This document shows, in pieces, positions 17,744-25,663 of a DNA stretch of 34,075 bases. Source of the stretch: an uncultured Fibrobacterota bacterium (GTDB lineage Bacteria; Fibrobacterota; Fibrobacteria; Fibrobacterales; Fibrobacteraceae); contig CAIRAY010000087.1 in NCBI GenBank assembly GCA_903876665.1, positions 1 to 34,075 of the forward strand. The letters are read 5' to 3'. Below the pieces are notes generated by a model. The model was not told the DNA's origin and made no database searches. It saw only the letters and a program-made list of their open reading frames with translations. The position numbers and the translations under genes are program-made. The first letter of the stretch is position 1; every line of letters begins with the position of its first letter.

Positions 17744-18011
17744 AGGTCCTACCGTTGTAAAAGCCGATTCGTGCCGGGTTGTAAGGACAGAAATTTAACC
17801 TAAATACTGCCAAAGACCAAATGTAGGGAATGTGGAACAGGGCAAACGCATTAAAATTAACCCGCGCAAAAACGGCCTTACTGTTACCATGGTCGTGGAG
17901 TCCATTGATGGCTATGCCTTGGGGGGGGGGCAAGGGTGACAAAAGCCTGAAATGCGGAAGCACCCACGGATGGAGTTTGGTCCAATTTGTTACGAAAAGC
18001 CTTCCCCTTTC

Positions 18012-18023
18012 TATCTTTGCGCC
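18012..18023 (+). promoter_or_regulatory. -10-like TATCTT before mntP
   Basis: TATCTT (18012-18017) is 6 bases before the ATG. TTGTTA at 17987-17992 is a possible but distant -35 (19-base spacer). No ribosome site is present. Confidence 0.45.
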
Positions 18024-18590
18024 ATGTCCTTACTTCAAATCATCCTCATCGCAGTCGCCCTTTCCATGGACGCCATGGCCGTTTCCATCGGGACCTGCAC
18101 CCGGCGCAATCCGCCTTCGGCAAAAACCATGCTTCTGATGGCCGCGAGCTTCGGCGTGTTTCAGGCGGGCATGCCCCTGTTGGGCTACGGGCTTGGGCGC
18201 GCGGGGGCAGGGCTGGTTCAGTTTGCGGACCACTGGATCGCCTTTGGGTTGCTCGCTTTTGTGGGCGGAAAATTGCTGTGGGAAGGGTTTCAGGCGCACC
18301 ACGACGATGAGGATTCAGATGTTTCGGGAAATATTTCCTGGAGGACCCTGTTGCTACTCTCCGTAGCAACCAGCATCGATGCTGGCGCGGTGGGCATTTC
18401 CCTTTCCCTGATCGCATCTCCGATTCTTATTCCCAGTTTAATGATCGGAGTGATCACCTTTGCGCTCTCCTGGCTAGGTGGCCGTTTTGGAAAGCTACTG
18501 GGGGAAAAAATGGGAAAAGCCGCCGAAATTCTGGGCGGCCTGGTGCTGATCGGAATCGGTGTGAAGATTTTACTGGAGCATTTGGGCTAG
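18024..18590 (+). CDS. mntP: MntP-type manganese efflux pump
   Basis: The 188-residue protein has six membrane helices in two similar halves. Membrane Asp motifs SMDAMAVSIG (first half) and SIDAGAVGISL (second half) are diagnostic of MntP. The loop HHDDEDSDVSG between the halves is acidic. MntP exports Mn(II) across the inner membrane. The start at 18024 is chosen because helix 1 follows at once and the longer frame from 17952 adds a hydrophilic stretch. TATCTT lies 6 bases before the ATG. I do not see a manganese riboswitch in 17744-18023; that interval has a run of ten G (about 17925) and nothing else I can name. It converges on the HDOD gene with 6 bases between stops. Confidence 0.93.
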   Translation: MSLLQIILIAVALSMDAMAVSIGTCTRRNPPSAKTMLLMAASFGVFQAGMPLLGYGLGRAGAGLVQFADHWIAFGLLAFVGGKLLWEGFQAHHDDEDSDVSGNISWRTLLLLSVATSIDAGAVGISLSLIASPILIPSLMIGVITFALSWLGGRFGKLLGEKMGKAAEILGGLVLIGIGVKILLEHLG

Positions 18591-18596
18591 CGCGAA

Positions 18597-19664
18597 TTAG
18601 CTCAGGTACAGCTGCATGGCCGTGCGGGCCTTTTCCATTTCCAGGGCGGTATCGCCTTCGATCCAATGGCCGGAACTGGGTGCCTTCCAATTGATGGCGT
18701 CCAAAAATTCCTGGCTCGGAAGCTCGGGTGTATCGCCGTTGGAGAAGCCGTACCAGCGGGTAATGAAGCTTGCAAAAGCGACGGTGAGGGCGATTTTTCG
18801 GAATTCCATGGGAATGTTTTCCACGGAGTAATGGAATGAAACGCTTGCGGTTTCCAGGACTTGGCCTGTGAGGACCGGAAGACCCCAAGTCCCTGCGAAA
18901 CAGGAACCCACAAAACCTTCTACCACGCAGGGAGGAAGGCCCGTCACCTGGGACAGCTTTCCCGTTTCTTCGACCTTCATCAGCATTTTCCCGATGTTGC
19001 TGAGCAATCCCGCTGTAGCGGCGTCGCCCATGTCCACGCCGTTTCCAAGCTTTTTAGCCAAAGAAGCGGCGCAGGCAGAAGTGACCGCAGAGTTCATCCA
19101 CAACATGCGCGTGCGGGCGGCATCTTCAAAAGTGACCGCATTGAGGGAAACTGCGTCTGCCAAGGCAATGGCGCGGATATTGTTGAAGCCCAGCAAAACT
19201 ACGGCGCGACCCACCGCGTGGATGGGCATGGCCAGTCCAAACTGAGCGGAATTGACCACCTTTAAAATTCGGGTGACCAGATTTGGGTCCCGGGTGACCG
19301 CCTGGGTGATTTCACCGGCATCGGCGCTATTGCTGTTGAGCAATGAAATCAATTTTGCGGAATCCGAAGACATTTGGAAACGGCCTTCCATGGCCTTTCC
19401 CACCTTTTGGCGAACAATCGGGGGAATTTCAGGGGGCCTGGATCCCAAAGACGGAGAGGGGGTCAAAGTTTCGGGAACAGGCTTGCCATTCAACAGCCAT
19501 TCCGGCTTGTGGGAATCCCGGAATAAAATCGACCCTTGGGGAGCCCGGTCCAGATCCTTGTGGCGACCAATTTCACGGTCGGAAAAGCCGTTTCCGGCAA
19601 CCTTGGAGGAAGGCGTATCCGCGTCCTGCTTCTTTTTTCCGAAGATAAAGTCGAATAGTCCCAT
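18597..19664 (-). CDS. HDOD-domain signalling protein
   Basis: The 355-residue protein starts at the ATG at 19664. A longer frame from 19733 runs through the tRNA gene and is an artefact. After a short N-terminus (MGLFDFIFGKKK) and a low-complexity region with Pro/Ser, the HDOD domain covers about 105-300 (VTRDPNLVTRILKVVNSAQFG, named here by its ends VTRDPN and NSAQFG; LLGFNNIRAIAL). The usual HD catalytic pair is replaced (LLSNIGKM), as expected for HDOD, a non-enzymatic signalling module often tied to second-messenger or chemotaxis circuits. An eight-G run lies 6 bases before the start, an odd ribosome-site substitute. It follows tRNA-Val by 22 bases and may be cotranscribed. Confidence 0.88.
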   Translation of the reverse strand: MGLFDFIFGKKKQDADTPSSKVAGNGFSDREIGRHKDLDRAPQGSILFRDSHKPEWLLNGKPVPETLTPSPSLGSRPPEIPPIVRQKVGKAMEGRFQMSSDSAKLISLLNSNSADAGEITQAVTRDPNLVTRILKVVNSAQFGLAMPIHAVGRAVVLLGFNNIRAIALADAVSLNAVTFEDAARTRMLWMNSAVTSACAASLAKKLGNGVDMGDAATAGLLSNIGKMLMKVEETGKLSQVTGLPPCVVEGFVGSCFAGTWGLPVLTGQVLETASVSFHYSVENIPMEFRKIALTVAFASFITRWYGFSNGDTPELPSQEFLDAINWKAPSSGHWIEGDTALEMEKARTAMQLYLS

Positions 19665-19686
19665 AATAATCCCCCCCCGGGGTGTA

Positions 19687-19761
19687 TGGACAATACTGGA
19701 TTCGAACCAGTGACCTTTGCCGTGTGAAGGCAACGCTCTAAACCAGCTGAGCTAATTGTCC
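19687..19761 (-). tRNA. tRNA-Val (anticodon CAC)
   Basis: A complete 75-nt cloverleaf is readable on the minus strand: acceptor GGACAAT/ATTGTCC with discriminator A, D stem GCTC/GAGC, anticodon stem TTGCC/GGCAA with loop TTCACAC (anticodon CAC), five-base variable loop, and T stem ACTGG/CCAGT with TTCGAAT. The CCA end is not encoded. Confidence 0.97.
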
Positions 19762-19773
19762 GAGGTCAAGCCA

Positions 19774-19801
19774 AATATATAAAGTACGGGGAGTTTGTCT
19801 A
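19774..19801 (-). promoter_or_regulatory. Promoter of the tRNA-Val gene
   Basis: On the minus strand TAGACA (19801-19796, five of six matches to TTGACA) and TATATT (19779-19774) are separated by 16 bases, placing the start about 5 bases before the tRNA. Confidence 0.75.
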
Positions 19802-19817
19802 TTTCGGTGGATCCATT

Positions 19818-20288
19818 TTAGAGGGTCAGGTATTTGTCTTCCGCTTCGCGAAGTAGTCCGAGAAACTCGGCCGGAGTCTTGGCTCGGATCAAATCGTTGC
19901 GGACATCGGCATCGGCCATGATTCGGGCAACGCTTGAGAGTGCCTTGATGTGGGGGCCCACTGTATTGGATGGGCTCACGATCAGCATCAATAGGTAAAC
20001 GGGTTCTTTGTCCAGTGTGTCGAATTCAATGCCGTCTTTGACGATGGCTGCCACCATGCACATGCGGTCCACATAATCCACTTTGGCGTGGGGAACGGCC
20101 AGGCCACACCCGATTCCGGTGGATTTGGTTTTTTCGCGCGTGAGGACAGCCTCGAGAATTTCATCCCGATGCTTCAGGGAAAAGGCCTCAATCAGGACAT
20201 CCACCATTTCCCGCAGGATCTCGGGCTTGGTTTTACAAGCCGAGTTAATAATGATTCCATTGTCCATCAATCTTTCGGAAAGCCGCAT
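19818..20288 (-). CDS. PTS EIIA type-2 (PtsN-like) protein
   Basis: The 156-residue cytoplasmic protein matches the fructose/nitrogen EIIA family across its length. H67 in GLAVPHAKV is the expected phosphorylation site. TGIGCGLAVPHAK is the typical active-site strand, and LLMLIVSPSNTVGPHIKAL provides the second conserved His region. Lone EIIA proteins of this type usually regulate other proteins rather than transport sugar. No other PTS genes, and no rpoN, are nearby. A GAGG sequence lies 8 bases before the ATG. TATATT is about 28 bases before the start, so this gene has a short leader. Confidence 0.92.
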   Translation of the reverse strand: MRLSERLMDNGIIINSACKTKPEILREMVDVLIEAFSLKHRDEILEAVLTREKTKSTGIGCGLAVPHAKVDYVDRMCMVAAIVKDGIEFDTLDKEPVYLLMLIVSPSNTVGPHIKALSSVARIMADADVRNDLIRAKTPAEFLGLLREAEDKYLTL

Positions 20289-20316
20289 TCGGTTGCCTCG
20301 ATCAGAAATCGTGTAA

Positions 20317-20322
20317 AATATA
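20317..20322 (-). promoter_or_regulatory. Probable -10 box of the EIIA gene
   Basis: TATATT on the minus strand (20322-20317) would start transcription near 20310, giving a leader of about 22 bases that contains GAGG. The -35 is unclear. Confidence 0.4.
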
Positions 20323-20375
20323 TAGCAAAAAGCCTAGCCATTCGATCCCTGGGGACCACTTTGGGTCTATTTTGC

Positions 20376-21143
20376 CTATTTCACAAGGCCAAGCAGGTCA
20401 ATTTTTACAAAACCATTGATGGATTCGCCGATCCGGACGTTGGCCCAGCCCTCGCGAATTTCCTTAACCTGTACCTTTGTGCCCTCGTGCAATTCATGCA
20501 AAACCTGGTAGCGGTCACCCGGACCACTCATAATATCAGCACTTTTGGATAGCACAACCGCTGAAGAATCCGTTTCCAGGAGGTAGGCCTTGATTCCCGC
20601 ATCGAGCCCCATTAGGGAGGCGACCAGTCCCAGCACAAAAAGCGACACATAGATTGCGTTGCGGGCCGATTCGCGTCGCACCAGAATGGCCAGAATCAAG
20701 AGGAGCCCCGCAAACCACGCAAACCCAAGCAGAAATCCGAGCTGGGAATTGAGTCCCATGGCATGATGAAGGCGCCAGAAGGCCTTGAGGATGGGATTGT
20801 CATCCTCGCTTTTTTCGGTTTTGTCTACGGTCTGGCCCCGGGCGAGCTCGAGATTGGCATTGAGGTCGGGATTTGCGGGATCAATGCGCAGGGCGGATTC
20901 ATAGGCCCAAATCGCCTTGCCCAAATTGCCCTCTCGATATTGCGCATTGCCTAAATTATAAAGGACATCTACGTTACGGAGCCCATTCTGTACGCAGGTT
21001 TCCCAGGCCGAAATCGCCTGGACGTAGTTTTCGGATTTATAGGCGGCCACACCCTCAGCGAATGCGGGGCAGCCTGAGTTCTGCGCAAAGGACAGACCCA
21101 TGCAGAACAATAAAACCATCATGGTCCGGGAGAAGTTCTTCAT
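20376..21143 (-). CDS. batE: BatE: TPR and SH3-domain protein of the Bat operon
   Basis: The 255-residue protein starts at the ATG at 21143, which overlaps the batD stop (ATGA). A signal peptide (MKNFSRTMMVLLFCMGLSFA) is followed by TPR units (about 27-105; VLYNLGNAQYREGNLGKAI). Two membrane helices follow (about 132-150 and 160-180), then an SH3-like domain (about 195-250; VVLSKSADIMSGPGDRYQVL). This is the domain order of BatE. Bat proteins are linked to oxygen and envelope stress tolerance, though the mechanism is unsettled. It is the last gene of the operon; no clear terminator follows. Confidence 0.9.
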   Translation of the reverse strand: MKNFSRTMMVLLFCMGLSFAQNSGCPAFAEGVAAYKSENYVQAISAWETCVQNGLRNVDVLYNLGNAQYREGNLGKAIWAYESALRIDPANPDLNANLELARGQTVDKTEKSEDDNPILKAFWRLHHAMGLNSQLGFLLGFAWFAGLLLILAILVRRESARNAIYVSLFVLGLVASLMGLDAGIKAYLLETDSSAVVLSKSADIMSGPGDRYQVLHELHEGTKVQVKEIREGWANVRIGESINGFVKIDLLGLVK

Positions 21144-22894
21144 TTTTGCCTCCCGGCCTGTTCGGCAAGAGATTTGGCCTTGGAGAGCCACTCCGCAACT
21201 TCGGCAGGCGATGCGCCCATGGGGCTGAAGCGGACTTGATCGCAGCGATCCAAAATTTCCATCAAAGAATCGATTTGCTCCGAGGACATTTTTTTGGCCT
21301 GCAGGGCTTCCTTCAATTTGGCACGGGTGAGCCCTCCCAGATCCACATTATTCAAGTCCCCGAAATAGGCCACCAAGGCCTGCTCGATCAGGGCCAGAAC
21401 CTCTTTGGGATCTTGGCTTTGGCTGGCTTTGTGAAACAAGCCATGTAACGCAGAATCGGCTTTGCCACGACGTTGGTAGGCGGCGTCGTCACGTAGCGCG
21501 AGGCGCTTGCGGTTCCAGAGTGAAACCCCGAAGGCAATCAGGAAGGGCAATCCCAACAAAATCCAATACAGAATAGAACGGTGCCAAAGGTTCCCCTGTT
21601 GCTGGACCACAGGTGGCTCGTGGATAAAGCGGATATCGCTTCCCAGCTGTTCAATGTCTTTTTTGGCCACGGTTGTTGCCTGGGGAGTAAAGCTTTCGCC
21701 ACCCTGCGCGGCCGCCTGGGTGATGTCGCCCTTTTCAACCTGGATCACAAATTCCGGAGAAGCCGCCTCCAAATATTTGCGCTTGGCGGGGTCGAACCAG
21801 CTGAACTGGATAGGGGAAATCCTGAATTCGCCTTTCTTTTTTGGATAAAGAAACACCTTTAAATTGCGCTCGGTCCAGACCGAACCATCCACAATATTTT
21901 TGGTGATCTGACCCTCGGGAGGAACGCTACGGAAATCGCTGAAGCTTGGCATCACTGGATCAGGGATGGATCCTGGTTTGCCGTTGCCCCGGATTTTCAC
22001 ATTGAGAGTGAGGGCTTCGCCGACTTGCAAAGCGGTGCGGTCCACCTGCGCTTCGAAGGAATATTGGCCGACCATTCCCCCAAAACTGGTCGGACGACCT
22101 TCAGTGGGCAAGGGCAAAACTTGAATTTGGATGCGACCGCTGGAGGCTTCGGCCTCTTCGGGCTGTTGGGAGACGGAGCTGAAGGAAAAATTGCCCATCT
22201 GCTTGTTGACGACTTTGGGTTCGCCCTGCTTCTGGTATTTGAATTTGAGCTCGGGAATTTCCAGGTTTCCAGAACGAATGGGAACCAGCCAGGCGATTTT
22301 GGCCGAGGCTTCCATTTGCACTCCGGGCCGAGTAGACCGCACGAACTGCAGCTTGGCCAAGTCACCCCGGTGCGCCACAAAATCATTACCCAGATCAATC
22401 GCGGAAAGATTTAAGCCACCCTGAAAATTCTCGTAGGTCAAGAGACTCATGGTGAGGCTCAGCTGTTCCCCTTCATAGACCGTTTTTTTACTGGGCGAAA
22501 GCACCACGCTGAGGGCTGATGCGCCAAGTGGACGTGCCACATCGATTTTCACTATGCCCAGGGAACGAATGGATCCATCCATTTCCCAACTCAACGGCAG
22601 TTTGTAGCTGCCCCCTTGTTTGGGAGCCACCATATTGTATTTGTAGCGTCGGAAAATGATCCGTCCGTTGAAGAAGTCATTGACCCGCTCATCCGCGCTA
22701 TCGAGGCGTTCGAGGGTGAAGCCTTGCAAATCATTGATTGTGGGAACCCCGCGGTTCGCGGGAAGCTCGGGCACGGGAATAGAAAGAATCATCTGAAAAG
22801 ACTTGCCCGCTTCGATGCGATCCCGGTCAAATCCGACATTCAACCCCGCAAAGGAGAGGGTCGAAAAGAGGAGGATGAGGAGAAGGTGTTTCAT
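21140..22894 (-). CDS. batD: BatD: large periplasmic/membrane Bat protein
   Basis: The 584-residue protein starts at 22894, where the signal peptide MKHLLLILLFSTLSFA begins; the longer frame from 22975 is rejected. The large exported region (about 20-430) contains repeated beta domains (DRDRIEAGKSFQMILSI, VYEGEQLSLTMSLL, LQVGEALTLNVKIRG) typical of the BatD oxygen-tolerance family. One membrane helix (about 455-472, ILYWILLGLPFLIAFGVSLW) precedes a cytoplasmic tail with helical sequence. It is coupled to batE. On the 5' side 308 bases of repeats separate it from batC, unlike the other junctions of this part of the operon. No strong ribosome site is visible. Confidence 0.93.
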   Translation of the reverse strand: MKHLLLILLFSTLSFAGLNVGFDRDRIEAGKSFQMILSIPVPELPANRGVPTINDLQGFTLERLDSADERVNDFFNGRIIFRRYKYNMVAPKQGGSYKLPLSWEMDGSIRSLGIVKIDVARPLGASALSVVLSPSKKTVYEGEQLSLTMSLLTYENFQGGLNLSAIDLGNDFVAHRGDLAKLQFVRSTRPGVQMEASAKIAWLVPIRSGNLEIPELKFKYQKQGEPKVVNKQMGNFSFSSVSQQPEEAEASSGRIQIQVLPLPTEGRPTSFGGMVGQYSFEAQVDRTALQVGEALTLNVKIRGNGKPGSIPDPVMPSFSDFRSVPPEGQITKNIVDGSVWTERNLKVFLYPKKKGEFRISPIQFSWFDPAKRKYLEAASPEFVIQVEKGDITQAAAQGGESFTPQATTVAKKDIEQLGSDIRFIHEPPVVQQQGNLWHRSILYWILLGLPFLIAFGVSLWNRKRLALRDDAAYQRRGKADSALHGLFHKASQSQDPKEVLALIEQALVAYFGDLNNVDLGGLTRAKLKEALQAKKMSSEQIDSLMEILDRCDQVRFSPMGASPAEVAEWLSKAKSLAEQAGRQK

Positions 22895-22972
22895 AATATG
22901 GGTGAAAATGTAATCAAGAAATTTGGAGTGATAGGCCTGCACGGAAAGTCCTGTAATTCCTTTGCTTTGTGC

Positions 22973-23062
22973 CATCCCTGAGCTTCATGCCATCCCTGAG
23001 CTTCATGCCATCCCTGAGCTTCATGTCATCCCTGAGCTTCATGTCATCCCTGAGCTTCATGT
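22973..23062. repeat. Five tandem 18-bp repeats
   Basis: The unit CATCCCTGAGCTTCATGC (or ending GT) occurs five times without gaps: 22973, 22991, 23009, 23027, 23045. Each unit includes the outer end TCATCCC of the adjoining palindromic element. The array lies between batC and batD. Confidence 0.95.
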
Positions 23063-23175
23063 CATCCCCCGCAGGGGGATCACCGAACCGCGCCCGCAAG
23101 GAATTCGCACTGCAACGGTGATGGCCGTTCCGGCCATGACACAATATGGCATGACACAATATGGCATGACATAAA
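23060..23175. repeat. Palindromic element with a duplicated right end
   Basis: Left hairpin CCCCCGCAGGGGG and ATCACCG (about 23067-23085) are followed by a spacer and by the 24-base right half at 23117-23140, which is identical to 81-104. The right end is then repeated: the 15-base unit ATGACACAATATGGC occurs at 23136 and 23151, followed by ATGACATA. Confidence 0.9.
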
Positions 23176-23202
23176 ACGGGGGGATGACAGGAAAGAAACA
23201 TA

Positions 23203-23745
23203 TCACCAATCCTTTTCGGGAGCGGACCGACCACGCATTTGCACATTGCGCTTGCGTTCCTTGTCGTTTTCCTGGAAGTCCTTGAGCAGCTGTTCGGCCT
23301 GGTCGCGATTGAGCTCGCCGGGCTGCAGGGAATCCGCGCTAGATTCGCTGGAACTGGAAGCACCTTGGGAATCCGAGGAGGCACCCTTTTGAGAATTCGA
23401 GGATTGATCTGGCTTCGAGTTGGAGGATTGCTTATCCTGGGAATTGGAGGACCCTTGTTCGCCGGAGCTCGAGGAATTTTGATCCTGATTCTTTTCGCTG
23501 GAATTGTCCTTCTGGTTCTTGTCTTTTTGCTCCTTCATCGCATCTTCAATGCGCTTGAGGAGCATTTGCAATTTGGTATCGGAAGGGTACTTGGAAAGCC
23601 CTTCGCGGACTTCAATGGCCGCCGAAGGAAACTTGGCATCCGCGTATTGAAAGGCACCTTGACGAAAATACTCGGTGGCCGTTTTTGCACACAAAAGAAC
23701 CGCACTTGCCAGCAACAACAAAATGAGTTTCTGGGATGTCTTCAT
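23203..23745 (-). CDS. batC: BatC-like TPR protein with a Ser/Asn/Gln-rich linker
   Basis: The 180-residue protein has a signal peptide (about 1-20), a short TPR-like region (about 24-70), and a low-complexity linker (about 72-140) rich in Ser, Asn, Gln and Lys. The C-terminal helix (about 145-180: RDQAEQLLKDFQENDKERKR) is typical of BatC ends. Its ATG overlaps the stop of the upstream TPR gene (TAATG), so translation is coupled. It probably acts in the periplasm with the other Bat proteins. The linker composition varies in this family; homology rests on the two ends and on position. Confidence 0.82.
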   Translation of the reverse strand: MKTSQKLILLLLASAVLLCAKTATEYFRQGAFQYADAKFPSAAIEVREGLSKYPSDTKLQMLLKRIEDAMKEQKDKNQKDNSSEKNQDQNSSSSGEQGSSNSQDKQSSNSKPDQSSNSQKGASSDSQGASSSSESSADSLQPGELNRDQAEQLLKDFQENDKERKRNVQMRGRSAPEKDW

Positions 23746-24638
23746 TAGATGACCTCCAGGTCTTGATTGTTGTTGGATGTGTCGATGGGCTTGGTGGGTT
23801 CCCGACCTTCGCTGATGTCGATGAGGTCTTGCATGCGTTGCACGTAGGGGCTCAGGCTCGAGGCGGATTCATCGTTCTGAATGGTTTGTTCCAAAAGTCC
23901 CTTGGCCTCGGGGTATTGACCTTGACGACAAAGTTGCAAAGCGCGGGCCAGTGCCTGTTTGGCGACCTCGCTAAGAGGTTTCTGCTCTTGCTTTTTATCG
24001 TCCTTTTTGTCCTGATTCTTCTTTTGTTTGTCGAGTTCTTCTTTGAGTTTGCGCTGGATGAATTCGGCGTTGCGCTTGGCGTTATCGTATTTGGGATCAA
24101 GATCTACGGCCTTCTTCAAAAGGGCGATGCCTTCGCGCCAGGCAGCGATCTTTTCGGCAGGTTCCTTGGCCGCTGCCCCTAAGCGATACTGGACATTGGC
24201 AAGGTTGTAAGTCGCCTGTTTTGCGGTGTTGGTATCAGCGGCATGGATGGCCTGCCCGAGCTCGGTTTTGGCCTCATCGTAGCGACCGAGCTTATAGAGC
24301 GTGGAGCCAATGTTGAAATTCAAAAGGCGACTGTCGGGCGCATCGGTACGGGCCTTGTAGTACTGCTCGAGCGCCTTGGCATAATCTCCTTTGGCGAATG
24401 CCTTGTCCGCGCTGGACCAGGAGGAGGCGAAAGAGAGGGAGGAGAGAAGGAGGAAAGTGGAAAGTGCTAGAGTTCTAAAGTGGAAAGTTGGGGAACGGGG
24501 GGAAGGGGGACAAGTGGAGAGTGCAGAGTGAAAAGTGATAAGTGCGGGGGGACGGGGGGAACGGGCGTTCACAGCTTGCTCATCCTCGCGGAGGCGGGGA
24601 GCTGGGAGGTTTGCGGTGGGCAAATGTTTTCCGGTCAT
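23745..24638 (-). CDS. TPR protein of the Bat operon with a repeat-coded N-terminal extension
   Basis: The start is placed at the ATG at 24638, which overlaps the batB stop (ATGA); an ATG at 24731 lies deep inside batB. The 297-residue product has TPR repeats (about 76-265; NFNIGSTLYKLGRYDEAKTE, ATYNLANVQYRLGAA) with a Lys/Asp/Gln-rich insert near 200. A signal-like core (LSTFLLLSSLSFA) lies only at about 57-71. The residues before it, especially 32-62, are translated from the AGTGGAAAGT-type repeat on the opposite strand. No ATG, GTG or TTG lies just before the core, so an unusually long leader peptide, or disturbance of the original start, is likely. A periplasmic role beside BatC is inferred. 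Confidence 0.8.
   Translation of the reverse strand: MTGKHLPTANLPAPRLREDEQAVNARSPRPPALITFHSALSTCPPSPRSPTFHFRTLALSTFLLLSSLSFASSWSSADKAFAKGDYAKALEQYYKARTDAPDSRLLNFNIGSTLYKLGRYDEAKTELGQAIHAADTNTAKQATYNLANVQYRLGAAAKEPAEKIAAWREGIALLKKAVDLDPKYDNAKRNAEFIQRKLKEELDKQKKNQDKKDDKKQEQKPLSEVAKQALARALQLCRQGQYPEAKGLLEQTIQNDESASSLSPYVQRMQDLIDISEGREPTKPIDTSNNNQDLEVI
24452..24545. repeat. AGTGGAAAGT-type repeat at the 5' end of the TPR gene
   Basis: Degenerate units AGTGGAAAGT, AGTGGAGAGT and AGTGAAAAGT recur here on the plus strand. The stretch around AGTTCTAAAGTGGAAAGTT (24473-24491) continues into GGGGA and a G run, and is shared with about 28856-28890. Confidence 0.8.
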
Positions 24639-25663
24639 ACGAATCTCCCGGCGGTTTTTTGTTTGCGGCGGGCGCGGTCGGCGAAGAGGGATTCCAAGGT
24701 CAGGAGCAGGACGGCGACGGCCAAGGGCCACTGGAAGCGGTCTTGGTATTGCTCCATCTGCTGGCCCTGCACAGCCTGTTTTTCGCGGGTGGCGATGTCT
24801 TCGAGGACTTTCTGCAATTGGAATTCACCGGGGCCTGCGTAGTAGTAACGGCCACCGGTATTGGCGGCGATCTGCTGCAGGGTCGCCTCTTCCAGGTGAG
24901 TCGTCACAATATTTCCGAACTTGTCTTTTTTGTATTGGGTGCCGCCGTTTTTATCGGGAACGGGAATGGGAACACCGTCCCGCGAGCCGATGCCAATGGT
25001 ATAAATGGTGATGCCCCGTTCAGTGGCCTTTTGCGCTTCCACCAAGGCTTTGGGGTCATGTTCTTCGCCGTCGGTCAAGAGAATCATGACTTGGTATTGG
25101 GCTGCACTCTTCGCCCCTTGAAAAGCCTGCAGGCCTTTGGCGATGGCACCGGCGATGTCCGTTCCCGGCATCAAATAACCCGGCTCGAGCTCGTTGAGGA
25201 AGATGCGGGCCGCGCCATAATCCAGGGTGAGCGGACACAGGATGCGCGCCTCTCCGGAAAATGCCACCAGGCCCACACGGTCGCCTTTGAGGTTCTCCAA
25301 AAAGCCCGAGATCTCATGCTTGGAGCGCACCAGACGCGAGGGCTGAATATCTTGGGCGAGCATGGAGAGGGAGATGTCTTGCACGAGAAGAATGTCCAAC
25401 CCTTTGCGCTCCACCCACTCGACTTTGCGCCCCCATTGCGGACGGGCTAAAGCCAAAAACAGAAACACGAGGGCGGAAAGGACGAAGGTCAGTTTGATGA
25501 CGCGCAACCAAGGGTTCACAGTGGTGGCAATGCGGGCGAGCATGGCCATCGACGCAAAGCGTTGCGTCATCTGGGCGCGACGACGCCAGGCGGCCACGAA
25601 CAGCATGGCCAAAAAAGGCACCGCCAAAATACCCCACAAAAATTCGGGATTCGCAAACTTCAT
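24635..25663 (-). CDS. batB: BatB: VWA-domain membrane protein
   Basis: The 342-residue protein has two N-terminal membrane helices (about 7-25 and 55-74), a VWA domain (about 88-285) and a C-terminal helix (about 305-322). The MIDAS motif is D96-I-S98-L-S100, with later TDGEEHD. ALARPQWG before the VWA is typical of the family. VWA Bat proteins assemble with one another and with MoxR-type ATPases. It overlaps batA by four bases (ATGA) upstream and the TPR gene by four downstream, so translation is coupled throughout. Confidence 0.95.
   Translation of the reverse strand: MKFANPEFLWGILAVPFLAMLFVAAWRRRAQMTQRFASMAMLARIATTVNPWLRVIKLTFVLSALVFLFLALARPQWGRKVEWVERKGLDILLVQDISLSMLAQDIQPSRLVRSKHEISGFLENLKGDRVGLVAFSGEARILCPLTLDYGAARIFLNELEPGYLMPGTDIAGAIAKGLQAFQGAKSAAQYQVMILLTDGEEHDPKALVEAQKATERGITIYTIGIGSRDGVPIPVPDKNGGTQYKKDKFGNIVTTHLEEATLQQIAANTGGRYYYAGPGEFQLQKVLEDIATREKQAVQGQQMEQYQDRFQWPLAVAVLLLTLESLFADRARRKQKTAGRFV

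Noticed and set aside
17744-18023. Manganese (yybP-ykoY) riboswitch before mntP
   Set aside because: I could not find the conserved helices, and a -10 box sits 6 bases before the start codon, leaving no leader.
19664-19733. Longer N-terminus for the HDOD protein
   Set aside because: These codons translate the tRNA-Val gene; the ATG at 19664 starts the real protein.
22895-22975. Longer N-terminus for BatD
   Set aside because: The added residues precede a clear signal peptide starting at 22894 and run toward repeat DNA.
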